Assembly (NCBI GenBank): GCA_965153455.1
Contig: OZ234503.1
Location: 13,211,118 to 13,275,117, forward strand
DNA length: 64,000 nt
DNA from: Sphagnum compactum
Taxonomy: Eukaryota > Bryophyta > Sphagnopsida > Sphagnales
Direction of reading: 5' to 3'
Below, piece after piece: positions 11,700-23,269 of this stretch. The notes under the pieces were generated by a model. The model saw only the letters and a list, made by a program, of their open reading frames with translations. It was not told the DNA's origin and ran no database searches. Numbering within the stretch: position 1 is the stretch's first letter; each line of letters begins with the position of its first letter. The position numbers and the translations under genes are program-made.

Positions 11700-14340
11700 T
11701 AGTCTTCTCATCAACAAGTTAACATTGTATTAGCGATTGATGGTATTTGCACCTTGGCCAATGTGATCATTGTTGATCCTACCCAAGTAGATTTGGTTTC
11801 ACATGCTACTTCATCTTGTGGGGTGGCTGTGATAGTGACAATTCAAACAAAGGAAGGATTTTATTATGATCAACACCCAAAATATGTGTTTCTTCTCCTT
11901 GCCATAAAGGTTTTTGGTTGCATACATTAATAATTGGATGTTTTTTTTTATTAACATGGTAACATGGCATGGTCAACAAAGAGCATCAATGGCCCTTCTT
12001 TGGCAATTTTGCATGCCTTGTATAGGTAGAAGGTGTTGGTAGCTTTTCTAAAAACATAAACCATTTCTATTTTGAGGCACGTTGTCATTGCATGTGAGGA
12101 TTGTTTTAAGCTTACTATTATTTTAGGTTTCCCTTTCCTTTTCTAATATGCTTCTTATAAATGGTGAGGGTTCTCAAATGTAATTTGTTCCTTTGCTCCT
12201 TTGTGACCCACTTTGAGTTTTTTTCTTGGCATTCAAATTTGGGTCCTCTCTTTTTGTCCTCCCTTCCCCCTTTTATTGGGTGTTTTGTTTAATGGAACTT
12301 GCTAAGGTTTCATCATTTTCATTGAATGTCTTGCATTTCAACTAACCTATGTGCATGATAACACCATCACAAAGTTTTTTTTCCTTGCAATATATAGTTT
12401 ATATTTTCAAGTACTTCCAAAAATGAAAAATCTTCCAAAGAGTGTGTGATGAATTATACCTAACAGGTGACACAAAATAGTCATTATTTTCTTTAAGTTG
12501 TGATGTCAAAAATTTTGTGGATATCTTTTTAAAATAAAAAAAATAATAAAACTTACACTAGAAAACCAAAATTTCCCTTTTTTGGTTGAGAAAATGACAA
12601 TTTTTTTCTCTATCTCTCTCAAAAAAAAATTGGACACAAGGGTGTATGAAAAACTTATATGAGGGAAAATATTTAGTCCCATATATGCTTGCAAGTTTCA
12701 AATATAAAATCAATAATCTAAATTTGATTTCAAATAAAGTTTATAACTAAGATAGGGTATTACCGTAGCCTAGGGTTAGTTTCCACATTGACAAAACAAA
12801 TAATAAATTTTTTATATCAAAAAGTGAATTCTTTAAAAATTTTAAAAATTATATATATTTTCATTACCTACTATAATATTGTGATAACAGTAGTGAAATT
12901 ATTCAAAATGTAGCCTATGATAATTATCATGCTTTTCAACATGCCAACTTCATATTTTCACATTTTCATTCCACTATTTTGAGGATTATTTAATGACGAA
13001 ATTGACCTTAGGTTAAGGTATTTGTCTTCAGTATTAGTTTGTTATTAGTCCGAAACAAACATAGGCTAAGGTCAGATGCATAGTACAAGTTGGAAAATTT
13101 TACAAGGGTTTAGACTCTACAAATGTTATGCCCAAATTTCTAAATCGCATTGGATCCAACTTTTAATAGTTTTACCTTTTTAGAACCAATTTCACATTAG
13201 GTGAACCGGTTTCTTTGATGAAAGTGTTTAGACTATTTAGATTGGAATGGATTTTTTTGGTGTTCAGAGTGTGGACATGGCCGAAGGTCCTTGTATGGGC
13301 TTTCGTCTGTTTACAAGCTCAAATCGGTCCAATTTGTAGCAGAGCACTCTATAACATTTTGACATTTGCATTGAAGACTAAATGGCCACACAACATATTT
13401 ATTACTGTGGGGGTCCTTATCTTGAATCTTTGCAGCCCTCATTTATACATCCAACCTTTATTCGTAGAAGAATTTCCATAGTAGATAGATGCACAACATC
13501 TTATCTATTGGCAGGGCCAGCGTGTTTATGATGCCTTGTTTTGAGAAGATGGTGGGCCTAGAGACACTATGTAACCAAGTGAGCATTCCAATGATGCTTG
13601 ATGAAGGGAGACTCGATCTTGGGGCATCTATCTATGTTTTCGAATCATTACACAAAACAACCATGTTGCCCTCTCTTGATTGCAACTTGTATCCTTAGGC
13701 CAAATTTTGAATCATAAGGCAACGATAGATAGTTTTTGCATGCTTGGAGCTTGCCATTCATTGATTGCGTCAAAGTACTTTTATGGTTTTTTTGCATTTT
13801 CTCGCAATCATCTTTCGGTGTTTCTGAATTGCATTTGCATGCTGCAAAAGCCTCTTGTCACCACCAAGTTCTACATCAGGGTAGTTGCAGGCTGGACTGA
13901 TTTCCATGTCAAATTGTGTAAACAAATGTAGAATGATCACTGCTGAAAATAATTGGGAAGGATGTTCAACTTCATGGTTTCAAAAGTTTAATGAAATTTT
14001 CCAGTTTTTTGGAATTCAAATTTACACCCAGAAAAACTCCAGTTTGTTTGTGACAATAGTGTGAAAATTTGTGAAATAAAAATGCTGATCAGAGCTCTAT
14101 GTTATGTTGGAACTAGCATGCAATGAATCACTAGTGAGGCTACAGAGTACAGAGATTTCAGAGGCAGGAAATCAAAACTACATTTTGGGAAGAAGCTCCA
14201 TGGCTGTGGTTTTTTCAGTTGGTACCACATTTGTTATAATGGTGTCCAACTATGGCAGTGTTCTTAAAAGACCCACTAGACAATATTAGATACAAAAATG
14301 AAACTTGATGTTGCCACTCATATTTGAGAAAGAGAGACTT
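11700..14340. other. Intergenic DNA, no gene recognised
   Basis: Short open frames near 13,215-13,931 have moderate GC content but no recognisable domain, and they do not join through plausible splice sites. The stretch from 12,380 to 13,050 is strongly AT-rich. I see no RNA gene or element boundary here. Confidence 0.5.
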
Positions 14341-14348
14341 AGTGGGCA

Positions 14349-14945
14349 TCACCAATAGTCCATGCAAGAACAAACACCATCCTCAAGGTGATGAAAGCAG
14401 AATTGGCATCCCTCACCATGATTGCTCTCCTGCCTCTTTTTGAAATGAACTTTGTGCAAGTGTGACAATCTTCTCAAACCCGTTGAGTTTTCCCTATTCA
14501 GAGTGAAGTACCCTGGGAGCTGTCTAATGAGTCTCAATGCAATAGCCAGTTTCTCACTGTGGTGACACAAATGAAACACTTTTATTTCTTCTTCTAGGGT
14601 TTAGGGTTTAGGGTCAGATCTTCTTCAACCACATCATGCAAAACAAATTTAGTATGAGACACATACCCCATGCCATCATGCATGAGCCCTGACAATCACT
14701 TCAATTCTGCACAGATTTCAATCATCTGAGGGTGGTTTTGTTACATTTGTTGGAAAAGCTGTATTGCCTTCTCAGGTTGGCCATCCTTCGTGTGAACATA
14801 CTTTGCAAGCTTCTTATTCCATGCAAAACTGTTAATTGCAGTGTGCATGGTGCCATTGCAGCCATCTCTACTGCCACCCATGGCTGCCAGGTTCTGTTGA
14901 TGCTCAAGCCAGAGTGCTTCCTGTGTCTTCTTATGTTTGAAATCC
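14349..14945 (-). pseudogene. PPR-DYW protein pseudogene (collapsed)
   Basis: On the minus strand, one frame reads WNKKLAKYVHTKDGQPEKAIQLFQQM and then a stop, a typical first PPR motif of land-plant PLS-class proteins. It is followed immediately by QNHPQMIEICAELK, a stop, and LSGLMHDGMGYVSHTKFVLHDV, the E+/pre-DYW region. After a 23-bp insert the DYW deaminase domain continues with CHHSEKLAIAL (the zinc/catalytic HxE) and ends FHHLEDGVCSCMDYW, with a TGA at 14,349-14,351. In the middle, a second frame reads EDCHTCTKFISK...RAIMVRDAN, which includes the CxxC partner motif. Two frameshifts and several stops therefore break the domain. Intact relatives carry many PPR repeats between the first motif and the E domain; here these are missing, so the gene has collapsed. 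Intact members edit organellar RNA (C to U). Confidence 0.88.
14595..14617. repeat. Telomeric-repeat insert inside the PPR-DYW relic
   Basis: The plus strand reads TAGGGTTTAGGGTTTAGGG followed by TCAG, about three plant telomere units (TTTAGGG). On the minus strand it separates codons for HDVVEED from EEEIKVFHL, two parts that are normally near-contiguous upstream of the DYW HSEKLA motif. The insert is 23 nt, so it shifts the frame, and a GAAGAAGA-like sequence lies on both sides. Confidence 0.8.
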
Positions 14946-15526
14946 AGGTACCTTTCATTTGACTACTACCAGAAATCCCAAAATAAGCTGATCAGACATG
15001 TCTTTTCCTACTACAAAGGAACCTGAAAAAAAAAACAATTTCTGCCAAAATTTAGACCATGCCAGCAGGATGGCAAACAAGAGAGAGAGGATTGACACCA
15101 ACAAGAAGATCTCCAGGCTCCATTGAAGAAGACATGTGAATTCTGAGAAGATTGGTGTTCAGTTTTACCTCCTCAGATCTGTGATCTCTAAATCTGTGCT
15201 GTTGGTTTGTTCCCTTTGAACTCTTGTTGTTGTTGTTGTTGTGTTGTGAACTTCTTCTGAATCTTATTTTGAGTTCTATGGTTTGGTCATGAACTGCAAG
15301 AGTTTTGCGAGAGTTTTTTTTTTTGGTTTGCCTCTCTCTATCTCTCTATTTGTGTGAACTCCTTGTTTTGGGTCTCTTTTTTTTTGGGGGGGGGGGTGGG
15401 GTTCTGGTGCTCTTATTATCTCAGAAGCTCAGCAGTTTGCTAGTCATTCCATTGTTCAAATAATTCTGAAGCAATTTTGTGCATTATTAGATGTGTTCAT
15501 GAATATGAGAAATGACTTCAAACACT

Positions 15527-15690
15527 GAACATGATTTGTTTCTCTCCAGACATTGCACTTTACATTCAAAAAGAAAACTCCAAGAGCATGTATCATGTAA
15601 GCTACTTTTGAACATGATTTTTTCTCTCCAGATGCACTTTGCATTCCACAAAGAAACACTGTGCCTTGGCACTCTCATCTTATATAGTGT
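15527..15690. repeat. Two-copy tandem duplication, about 84-bp unit
   Basis: GAACATGATTTGTTTCTCTC followed by CAGACATTGCACTTTACATTC at about 15,527 recurs in diverged form about 84 bp later (GAACATGATTTTTTCTCTCC then AGATGCACTTTGCATTCCA at about 15,611). It is visible only as noncoding sequence. Confidence 0.7.
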
Positions 15691-16293
15691 GCCCCTTTTT
15701 CTCTTCATGGGCTGTTGCTGATGCTGTTATGAGCCTCAACACACTGTCAAAGAGCTGATATGGGTATTGAACTTCAGCTTCAGCAATTGTCCAATTGATT
15801 CTGTAGATCCTGAAGTGTTTGTTGCAGAGTTTCAGTTATACCTAGTATAATGTTGTGGGTGTTTTTCTTTGAGCAGGAAAAATGGAGTCACTTCAGCTTG
15901 AAGTCTGAGCAGATGTTCCTTCTATCAGAAACTAGACAAGATGCTCTTCTCTTTTACAAACAAAGCTACTAAGAGCCACATTCTTGACTACAAGGTTTTG
16001 CCTGTTTTTCAGCAACGTATCTCCAACTATCCAGTCTCAAAATGAGAATCAGAATTGTGGTCTGTTCAGTAGTTAGATGGTAATCTAATCATATTACAAG
16101 TTTGAAACTCATGCTATCATAAACATTTGATTCTTTCTTCAGCCCTGAGCTTGGGATTCTTACAAAATTCAGTAGTGTTGTTGGTCTGTGAGCAATACCA
16201 GATTACACCAAGCAGAGTCTTATAAAGTCTTATGAGCTAAACTGCATTTCCATACAGTTCATGGCCTATTTCATTAGGGGCATGCATGCACTC

Positions 16294-16308
16294 TAAACCC
16301 TAAACCCT
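16294..16308. repeat. Short interstitial telomeric motif
   Basis: TAAACCCTAAACCCT gives two plant-type telomere units in the CCCTAAA orientation. It could be a chance or repair-derived motif. Confidence 0.6.
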
Positions 16309-18183
16309 CTTTGCTTGAAGAAGGTAAAGCATGTATGTTTTCTATGTTTTTGGTGCGGTAGTTGAGCATTAGACACACACCCATTTCAAGCATTTGGTAA
16401 CATCTACACACACGGGAGAGAACATGGGTCTTCTGTGTAGTAGCATCTTTGGGACTGTGTAGTGTCTTGGGTTCAAAAGTGGAGGTTTTGGGGAGTCTAG
16501 CCAAGTAGCTTCATCACTTCTCTTATGTTGCATGATGCCATGTTTTACAAACTTGAAGTCTTTTGATGTTTCTGTCTCCTCCTTATTGCTATTTGTGTTT
16601 TAATAAATTGGAGATTGACAATTGCTTTGTTCTAGTAGCTTGTGAGTTTACTGCATTTGGTGATATTGTTGATTCATTGACTAAAGCACGCACCCATGGA
16701 AGTTATAAAACATTGAAGATGTGAATGATTGCTTCATGACATTGCTTTGTGATGACCAACAAGGGTAATTTATCATACATGCATATTTTTTAAAGGTTTT
16801 GTTTCATTTGCAATCTTTTTTGCTTGTTTGTGAGTTGCTTCAAGAAGCTCCAACATTAAGCTTTGGGGGATCAAAGTCATAACCATGTCAAAATATGTGA
16901 AAGCTCCTCATTCCCTTTCCTTGGAAGGGTCTATAACTCAGGGTTTAGCAATGGACACCACTGTACTCATATCAATCCCAAGTTGATGGAGAGCTGACTA
17001 TCATAGTACCTTGGTGACTTTTGGCATAAATTAATTAATTTTCTAATCTATTGAAATTTTCATAAATTTATTTTTTAATTTGCCATCTTGAAGGGAGGAT
17101 AGTACATGGAGATCCACCTTACCACTAAAATAGTTCAAGTTGTTTGAAATAAGTGTACCTTATGATAAATTTATTTTTTACTATCAAAAATTTCAAAATA
17201 AAAAACCCAAGCATCAAACCAAATTTTTTTTGAATTAAATTAATTATTATTTTATTAATGGTACTCTTTGCTTGTGACACAAAAAAATAGTTTCTTCCTC
17301 TTCTTAATTCAATATGTATTTTTGAAAATATATTTTCAAATAAATAACTTCCAAGACAATTAATGTGACATTATTGTTGTTTGTCAAAGAACAAAATTTT
17401 GATAGAATGCAAATGTGGGGCACAAAAGTTTAATAAATATTTAAATCCCCAAGATTTAAAAATTCAGCTATATCTCTAAAAGAAATTTAAAAGGACAAAA
17501 TGAGTCTAAGGAGCCAATATTGCATGTTTAGAAAGTCCATTTTAATCCTAAGAAAGCATTGATGAATGAACTAATGTAATAAATTGGGATTGGTCACTTA
17601 GTTCATTTTTGCATCACTTACAATTTACAATCCTTAGAATGTGTTTAAAAAGCATTGGTTGCAATCTCTAAGGATTTTTTTTTTATTGGAATATTATACA
17701 TTCAATACTTTCATTTAAAACTTTATCTAAATGGTACAAGGATATATATATATAAAACAATATGGTATAAATGCATCACACATTTTTAGCATTAAATATA
17801 CATAACACTTGAAAAATTGAAAAATTAGCAATGGTTATAATTGTTGCAGCTCATTGAAATAAATAAATGAATAAATAAATAAATGCCTAAGAATTGAAAT
17901 TCTCATTTCCAAACATATGAACAAATTATAATCATGATAAATATTTTCAACATGGATTTAGTTAACATGTAGTGCAAAGTAGGTGCTATAATTAACTTAA
18001 TAAAATAATTGTGTGAAAAAGTGGTGAATTTGAAGATGCCACTTATTGCATCTATTGTGTACCACAAAATAATAATACTAATAATAAATAAATAAATAAA
18101 TAAAATAAAAATAAAATAAAAATATGCATCTTGCAACCAATTATACAAATATTTAATTAGAGATACATGAAAAATACAAACTT

Positions 18184-18208
18184 GAGAGGAGAGGAGAGGA
18201 GAGGAGAG
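18184..18208. repeat. GAGAG pentanucleotide microsatellite
   Basis: The sequence GAGGA/GAGAG repeats about five times in tandem with no interruption. Confidence 0.8.
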
Positions 18209-18499
18209 GTGTCATAATGTATATATCCCTTGGAGTATCAAACATTTACAATAATGCCAATTTAGGATGAAAAAACAACTAAGGGGAATTTTATATTATA
18301 AAATTTGGATGATTAAGAAATTTTCATGTGTCTCTAGGATGTAAAAACCATCATGTGTTGTAACTTCATGTGATGAAAGTGGATCATAGAAAATCTGATC
18401 CAATTATATCATCCAATCTGATCCATGTAATATATATGCATACCTCGCCAAAATCAAATGGTCACATATTCTGTTGCAAATTCCTTGTTTTTGGAAAAT

Positions 18500-18660
18500 T
18501 GTTTTTTTGCCAAAATGCGAATTTTAAAAAATCCGCCAAAAATCTTCACAATTGCCTACAGTACTGAAAAGGTGCTTAAGATATTCTAGTTTTTTTGAAA
18601 TATTGCCAAATTTGGCTAAATATACTTTATGGATGACTCGCCACTTGAGCAACATCCACT
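18500..18660. repeat. Dispersed repeat, copy 1 (upstream of the tetraspanin gene)
   Basis: This segment matches 46,820-46,960 in the same orientation: CACAATTGCCTACA, GGTGCTTAAGAT, ATTGCCAAATTTGGCTAAAT plus ATACT, TTATGGATG and GAGCAACATC occur in the same order in both. The copy ends where the GC-rich leader of the tetraspanin gene begins. It carries a TATA-like TAAATATACTTTA at about 18,617. Confidence 0.8.
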
Positions 18661-19192
18661 TGCTCCGCCGCGATTTGAATTTTGCACCCGGCCCGGCCGT
18701 TTCCGGCCGTTGCAAGCCGCAACGAACGAGCGTGGTGGCGTTGCAGAGAGTTGGCCGTTGCAGCGGCAGTCGAGACTCGAGCGCAAAGAGAATGTGGAAT
18801 CGCGAGAAGAGAAGAGTCTAGAGCTCAGCAAGCAAAGATCGCAAAACATTTTCCTACACTTCTTGATTCGCATTTGAAAATTGCGCGCGCGGGGAAGTAG
18901 ATTCCGCACTAAGAGTTTTCAATCTCTCAAAGCAGCTGCTGGTATCTTGAGGGGGGAGTGATCAGCACAAGAAGAGGAGGAGGAAGAGCAGAAGAGAAAG
19001 CAGCTCAAGAAAGACGCTGTCTTGCAGAGAAAGAAGCTCAAGAAAAGACCCTGTCTTCTTGGAGAGGGGGAAAAAAAAGAAAAAAAAGGAGCTGCTCAAG
19101 AAAGACGAAGACGGTGGGTGTCTTGGAGGAGAGAAGAAAGGAGGAAGAGCTCAAGGAAGACTCAGACGGTCTGTTTTTTCCTTCTGTCGGAA

Positions 19193-20276
19193 ATGGGTTG
19201 TAGTAATATCTTGACGGGGGTGTTGAATTTCGTGACGCTGCTGTTGTCGATCCCGGTAGTGGGAGTGGGGATCTGGCTAGCAAAGCAGCATAACACGGTG
19301 TGCGTGCGCTTCCTGCAATGGCCGATCATCCTTCTTGGGGTGTTCATCTTGGCTGTATCCGTAGCTGGCTTACTGGGTGCGTGGTGTCGAGTCTCGTGTC
19401 TCTTGTGGGTGTACTTGTTCGTCATGTTCGTGCTCATTCTTCTCCTCTTCGTCTTCACCATCTTCGCCTTCGCCGTCACCAATGCCGGTGCCGGTCAAGT
19501 CTTGTCCGGGAAGGGATACAAAGAGTACCGTCTCGGCGATTATTCCACTTGGTTGCAGCGGAAGGTGAACAATCCATCCTACTGGGAGACTATCAAGAGC
19601 TGCCTCAGCGATGGCAAAGTCTGTAACAGCTTGGATGCTCCCCAGTACTCTACCATCGCCCAGTTCAACGCGGCTCCTCTCTCACCTGTTCAGGTACTTA
19701 GAACAATTGCTGTGTCTGTTGTTGTTCCTTCCTTCCTTTGCCCCCATCCCAAAGGATTGGGGTTTAGGGTTTAGGGTTCACCTTTATTTTCTTTTTCTCA
19801 CTCATGTCTTTTCAAGCTTTTCTTCCACAGCATTCTATTCTTGCAAACCCACAAATATAAACCAGAAGACACTGACAATCTTGTCTTGGGTTTTGGTTTT
19901 TTTTTTCCCTTTGATGTTTTGGTGGCAGTCAGGTTGTTGCAAGCCACCTTCAAGCTGCGGTTATACTTTCATCAATGCAACAAACTGGCAAGAAACAACT
20001 CCCCCTCCTCCATCAGCATCTGCAAAGGACCCTGATTGTGCACTTTGGAGCAATGCTCCCACTGAGCTTTGCTTCAACTGCACTTCTTGCAAGGCTGGGG
20101 TGCTTCAAGACTTGAAGCAGGACTGGCGAAAGGTAGCCATTGCAAACATCATCATGCTCGTGTTCCTCATTGCCACCTACTCCATCGGCTGCTGTGCCTT
20201 CCGCAACAACAGAAGAGATGGTGGTGGAGGTTTTTTCAATGGTGGCCGTTATGGAAAACAAAGCTACAAATTCTGA
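19193..20276 (+). CDS. Tetraspanin, TET8-like
   Basis: Exon 1 is 19,193-19,693 and exon 2 is 19,929-20,276, joined through GTACTT...GGCAG borders in phase 0. The product is 282 aa, the usual plant tetraspanin length. Membrane segments lie at about residues 10-30, 44-64, 71-95 and 236-256. The large extracellular loop starts after residue 97, with KGYKEYRLGDYSTWLQ at 107-122 and the plant tetraspanin GCCKPP motif at 169-174. N-glycosylation sequons are NAT (183) and NCT (217). The short cytosolic tail follows CCAFRNNRRD and is glycine-rich. The start is the first ATG of the frame and gives MGCSN, with cysteines near the membrane suited to palmitoylation. The KAGVLQDLK...YSIGCCAFRN block is closest to the TET7/8/9 clade, whose members organise membrane microdomains and mark secreted vesicles in Arabidopsis. 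The intron lies immediately before the SGCC residues. Confidence 0.95.
19760..19778. repeat. Telomeric motif in the tetraspanin intron
   Basis: GGGTTTAGGGTTTAGGGTT gives just over two plant telomere units within the single intron (19,694-19,928). It is not in coding sequence. Confidence 0.7.
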
Positions 20277-20848
20277 GTACCTCAATCATTTCTGAAATTG
20301 TGCACTCAAATTCTGAGCTCGAGTGGATGGGTACTTGAATGTCTCTCTGAAATTGTGGGCTCGAAGTCTGAGCTCTAGCTTGGATGAATACTTATCTCAA
20401 GTCTTCTTCTTCCTCCATAGGAAAAACAAACTTGCAAGCCAGGGGTGTAGACAGACTGAAGCCATAGCTCAAGCTTCTGGAATTGGTACCACAATTTGTG
20501 TACTGTTTGTTTATTCCAGCAGTTTGTTTGCTGGGTATGTAAATAACGCGGGATTGGAAGGACACAATGCTTGGAAATTGTGAATCAGAGATTGTGCCAT
20601 CTTCTTTCTCTATGATGGCATGAAGGAAGGGGTTTTGCCCCTCAGCAGATGATCATGACTGCAAAGAAGTGGATTTCTTTGCATTCGCACAAAGTAGTGT
20701 GTTTAGCAAGAAGGAATTTCTTACACATCTGAAGTTGTTCATGGATTTTCTCCATAATCAACTGAAGCAAAATTGATTTTCCACTGAATCTTCCAACTGC
20801 CTTCTGTTTTTTTCTAGTGTTGTTGGGTTTGATGGTTATAACGAACAC

Positions 20849-21045
20849 CAAGCTCTCACTTTTGCTCACATTGCTTCTTGGTTTGAGAAGAAGGGTGATG
20901 GATTCATCTGTGTTTTGCTTCTGTTGCTTATGGTTTCATGGTGTGAAATGCAAGCTCACTTTTGCTCACATTACTTCTTGGTTTGAAAAAATGGGCGATG
21001 GATTCTTCTGTGCTTCGCTTCTATTGGGATGTTCTGTAGTGATAA
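20849..21045. repeat. Two-copy tandem duplication, about 102-bp unit
   Basis: CAAGCTCTCACTTTTGCTCA at 20,849 recurs as CAAGCTCACTTTTGCTCACA at 20,951. Both copies continue with TT(G/A)CTTCTTGGTTTGA.AA...GG(G/C)GATGGATTC.TCTGTG.TT.GCTTCT.TTG. Confidence 0.8.
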
Positions 21046-21196
21046 TGCAAGCTCGTCTTGATATCTGAAAATATGGGGGATAGATGGATTCTTTGGGTTT
21101 TTTTCCTATAGTTGTGTCAACATTTGAACATGCTCTGCAACCTACTCTTATTTTCATGGATTTAGGTTCTAGTACTGCTTTGATCTCACATCAAAT

Positions 21197-21426
21197 GGCT
21201 TCAGGTTTTCCAGGAATTCACGAACAACCCAATGGATTCAGGTTTTCCAGGAATTTATGAACAACCAATGGCTTCAGGGATTTCCAGGACTCCAGGAACA
21301 ACCCCAATGCCTGGCTTAAGCTTTTCCAGAAATTCACAAACAACCCAATGGCTGGCTTCAGCTTTTCCAGGTATTCACCAACAACTCAATGGCTTCAGGT
21401 TTTCCAGGAATTCACTAATAACCCAA
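21197..21426. repeat. Minisatellite, six copies of 36-41 bp
   Basis: The unit GGCTTCAGGTTTTCCAGGAA plus TTCAC.AACAACCCAAT repeats six times head to tail. Unit lengths are about 37, 36, 39, 41, 41 and 36 bp, with substitutions and small indels between copies. Confidence 0.9.
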
Positions 21427-22319
21427 GGAATTGTTATGAGGACTTTGCGCTCATGATCCCTTCAAGACTTATAGTCAAAGGAACTTGTTTTTGTTGTTTC
21501 ATAGTTTTTGATCAAAGGGACTCAGAAATTTTGAGTTTGAATTGTCAGCAGTTAGTAGAATTTCCCTCAGCTTTCAGTGAAGCAATCCTCTACTGAGATC
21601 AATTTTTTGTCCTTGTGCCATGGACAGGAACTTGGCTTCAACTTGAATGTCACCTTCAAAGTAAAACTATCCCAACTACACATCTCAAAAGCAGAATCTT
21701 GGTTTGAATTATTCCCTTCTCACTGAATATCTCCACTCAAAACCACAGCATCTGCACTTCATCAGCAGGTAGACACTGCAATTTGGCCATCAGGGTTTGG
21801 TACCCATGCACAGCATGTGAAAGGGGAGAATGACAGACTCTCTCCCTGAAACACATCAATTCGATGTTGTGTCCCATCGGCCAAAATTCCAAAGGACCTG
21901 AAATTTGCAAACTACGATTTATTTTGTTTAATGCCAAGATCTCGAATGCACTGATGAAACCACTTTAAGAGGTTTCCAAAGACACATCCCAAAACTGCAA
22001 CTTCAGCTGACTTTGGCAAGGACCCAATATCATAAATGGCAACTAGGGTTTTGGGTTTTAGGGTCTAACCCAATGGTTGGTATTCCCAATGATTTGAAAA
22101 TTCTCTTAATAAGGGGATAACGAAGGCAATAAAGATGATGATCACCCCCAAACCCTAATATAACAGAAGAGGCAGGAGAAGGAGAATGTCATGGGTTTGC
22201 CCATGAAGATGGTGGAATTCTTTGGTTTGTTGTGGTTGTTGTTCTCGAAGGTAGACACTTTCTAACCGCAATGGCTAAGATAGTTGCTCTCATGCACTAT
22301 TAGATCAGCACCCAATCTA

Positions 22320-22620
22320 TCTTTGAAGGAAGGTACTTTGTTTTGTTTTGTAGTTATGAGATCCACCAAACCAGGATGCTTCAGATTGTGTTCTTGGTGT
22401 CTTTGGAAAGCTCTGGACTAGGAGGGGTGCATGGGGCTTGGTTCATGATGATTGGACTTGCGGTGCAAAAGTTCTTGAATATTGAATGATTTCTTCACTG
22501 AAAATAAAATTAAATCGTAGCTGAAAATTTCGGAGGAATTGGAATATGCCTTTGGTGTTATTGGAAAGCTCTTGATGAGCAGGATTTAATGCAATTTATT
22601 TGGTAAGAATTGGATTCACA
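22320..22620. repeat. Dispersed repeat family B, copy 1
   Basis: This block matches 52,950-53,250 in the same orientation over about 300 bp. Shared words in order include TTTGTTTTGTTTTG, ATGAGAT.CACCA.ACCAGG.TGCTT, TTCTTGGT.TCTTTGGAAAGCTCT, TATTGAATGATTT.TTCACTGAAAAT.AAATTAAATC and AGGAATTGG.AT.TGCCTTTGGTG. The copies are clearly diverged, which suggests an old transposable-element family that I cannot name. Confidence 0.85.
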
Positions 22621-22681
22621 CACTTAAAAACATGCACACAAATCACACAACAGAAAACTTCTAATAAGGTAGCCAGGCCGG

Positions 22682-23266
22682 TCACCGAACACTTAGTGTC
22701 TCAGAGGTCTACGAATTTCTGGAGAGTGCTCCTTTGAATTTCATGCCCAAAGAGGAATTGTAGCCCTACTATTTGCGCACCCACAGAAAGTTGAATCGTT
22801 GAAAAAGATGAAGAAATCAGTCAGATATGATCCTCCAAAGTAGGAGGGGGGGGGGGGGGTGGGGTCAAATGGTGGAAACGAAAAATCACCGCACACTTCG
22901 AAGACTATTAACGAACACCCAAAAAAGTCTTTGTAAGTCGCTCTATTGCCTTTATGGTTCAAAGATGATTTGTAGATCATAAGGTTGCCCTCTTATAACA
23001 CTTTAAATCACTTAAATTGAACAAGAAATGAGAAAGTTATGAGCATTGAAAATAAGAGGGGTAGAAGAGACAAAAAAAAAAGGAAAAGAAGAAAAACGTG
23101 TTTTATAACTTGGAAAAGCTTATTTCTCTTCTTGCTCTTCTATAATTACTCCGTTGCCTCTGACGTTCAAAGAAGAATTGAAAAGCTCAAGTTAACGCTC
23201 CCATAATATTTTTAAATCACTCAAAATGAAGAAGAATTGAGAAGGATCTGCCAAAGTGTTCGGTGA
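22682..23266. mobile_element. 585-bp segment with 13-bp terminal inverted repeats
   Basis: TCACCGAACACTT at 22,682-22,694 is the exact reverse complement of AAGTGTTCGGTGA at 23,254-23,266. Inside, the two halves share a diverged direct duplication (TTGCCT..., GTTCAAAGA.GA, then AATCACT.AAA.TGAA near the 3' ends). No transposase frame and no clear target-site duplication are visible, so a non-autonomous DNA transposon is a candidate, not proven. A G14 run lies at 22,846-22,859. Confidence 0.45.
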
Positions 23267-23269
23267 TGG

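Larger units (their letters stand above)
14960..18480. other. Intergenic DNA, no gene recognised
   Basis: The part up to about 16,900 has moderate GC content and many poly-T/AG words but no convincing coding frame. The part from 17,000 to 18,300 is very AT-rich with AAATA-type microsatellites (about 17,862-17,884 and 18,080-18,122). A two-copy tandem duplication lies at about 15,527-15,690 and a short telomeric motif at 16,294. Confidence 0.5.
20280..22300. other. Tetraspanin 3' flank, no further gene
   Basis: No recognisable coding region. The first few hundred bases are probably the tetraspanin 3' UTR, though a polyadenylation site was not pinned down. A 102-bp duplication and a 37-bp minisatellite occupy 20,849-21,426. 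Confidence 0.55.

Noticed and set aside
13215-13931. Three consecutive plus-strand ORFs that could be exons
   Set aside because: I looked for PPR or other repeat motifs on both strands and found none. Frames do not join through phase-compatible GT-AG borders.
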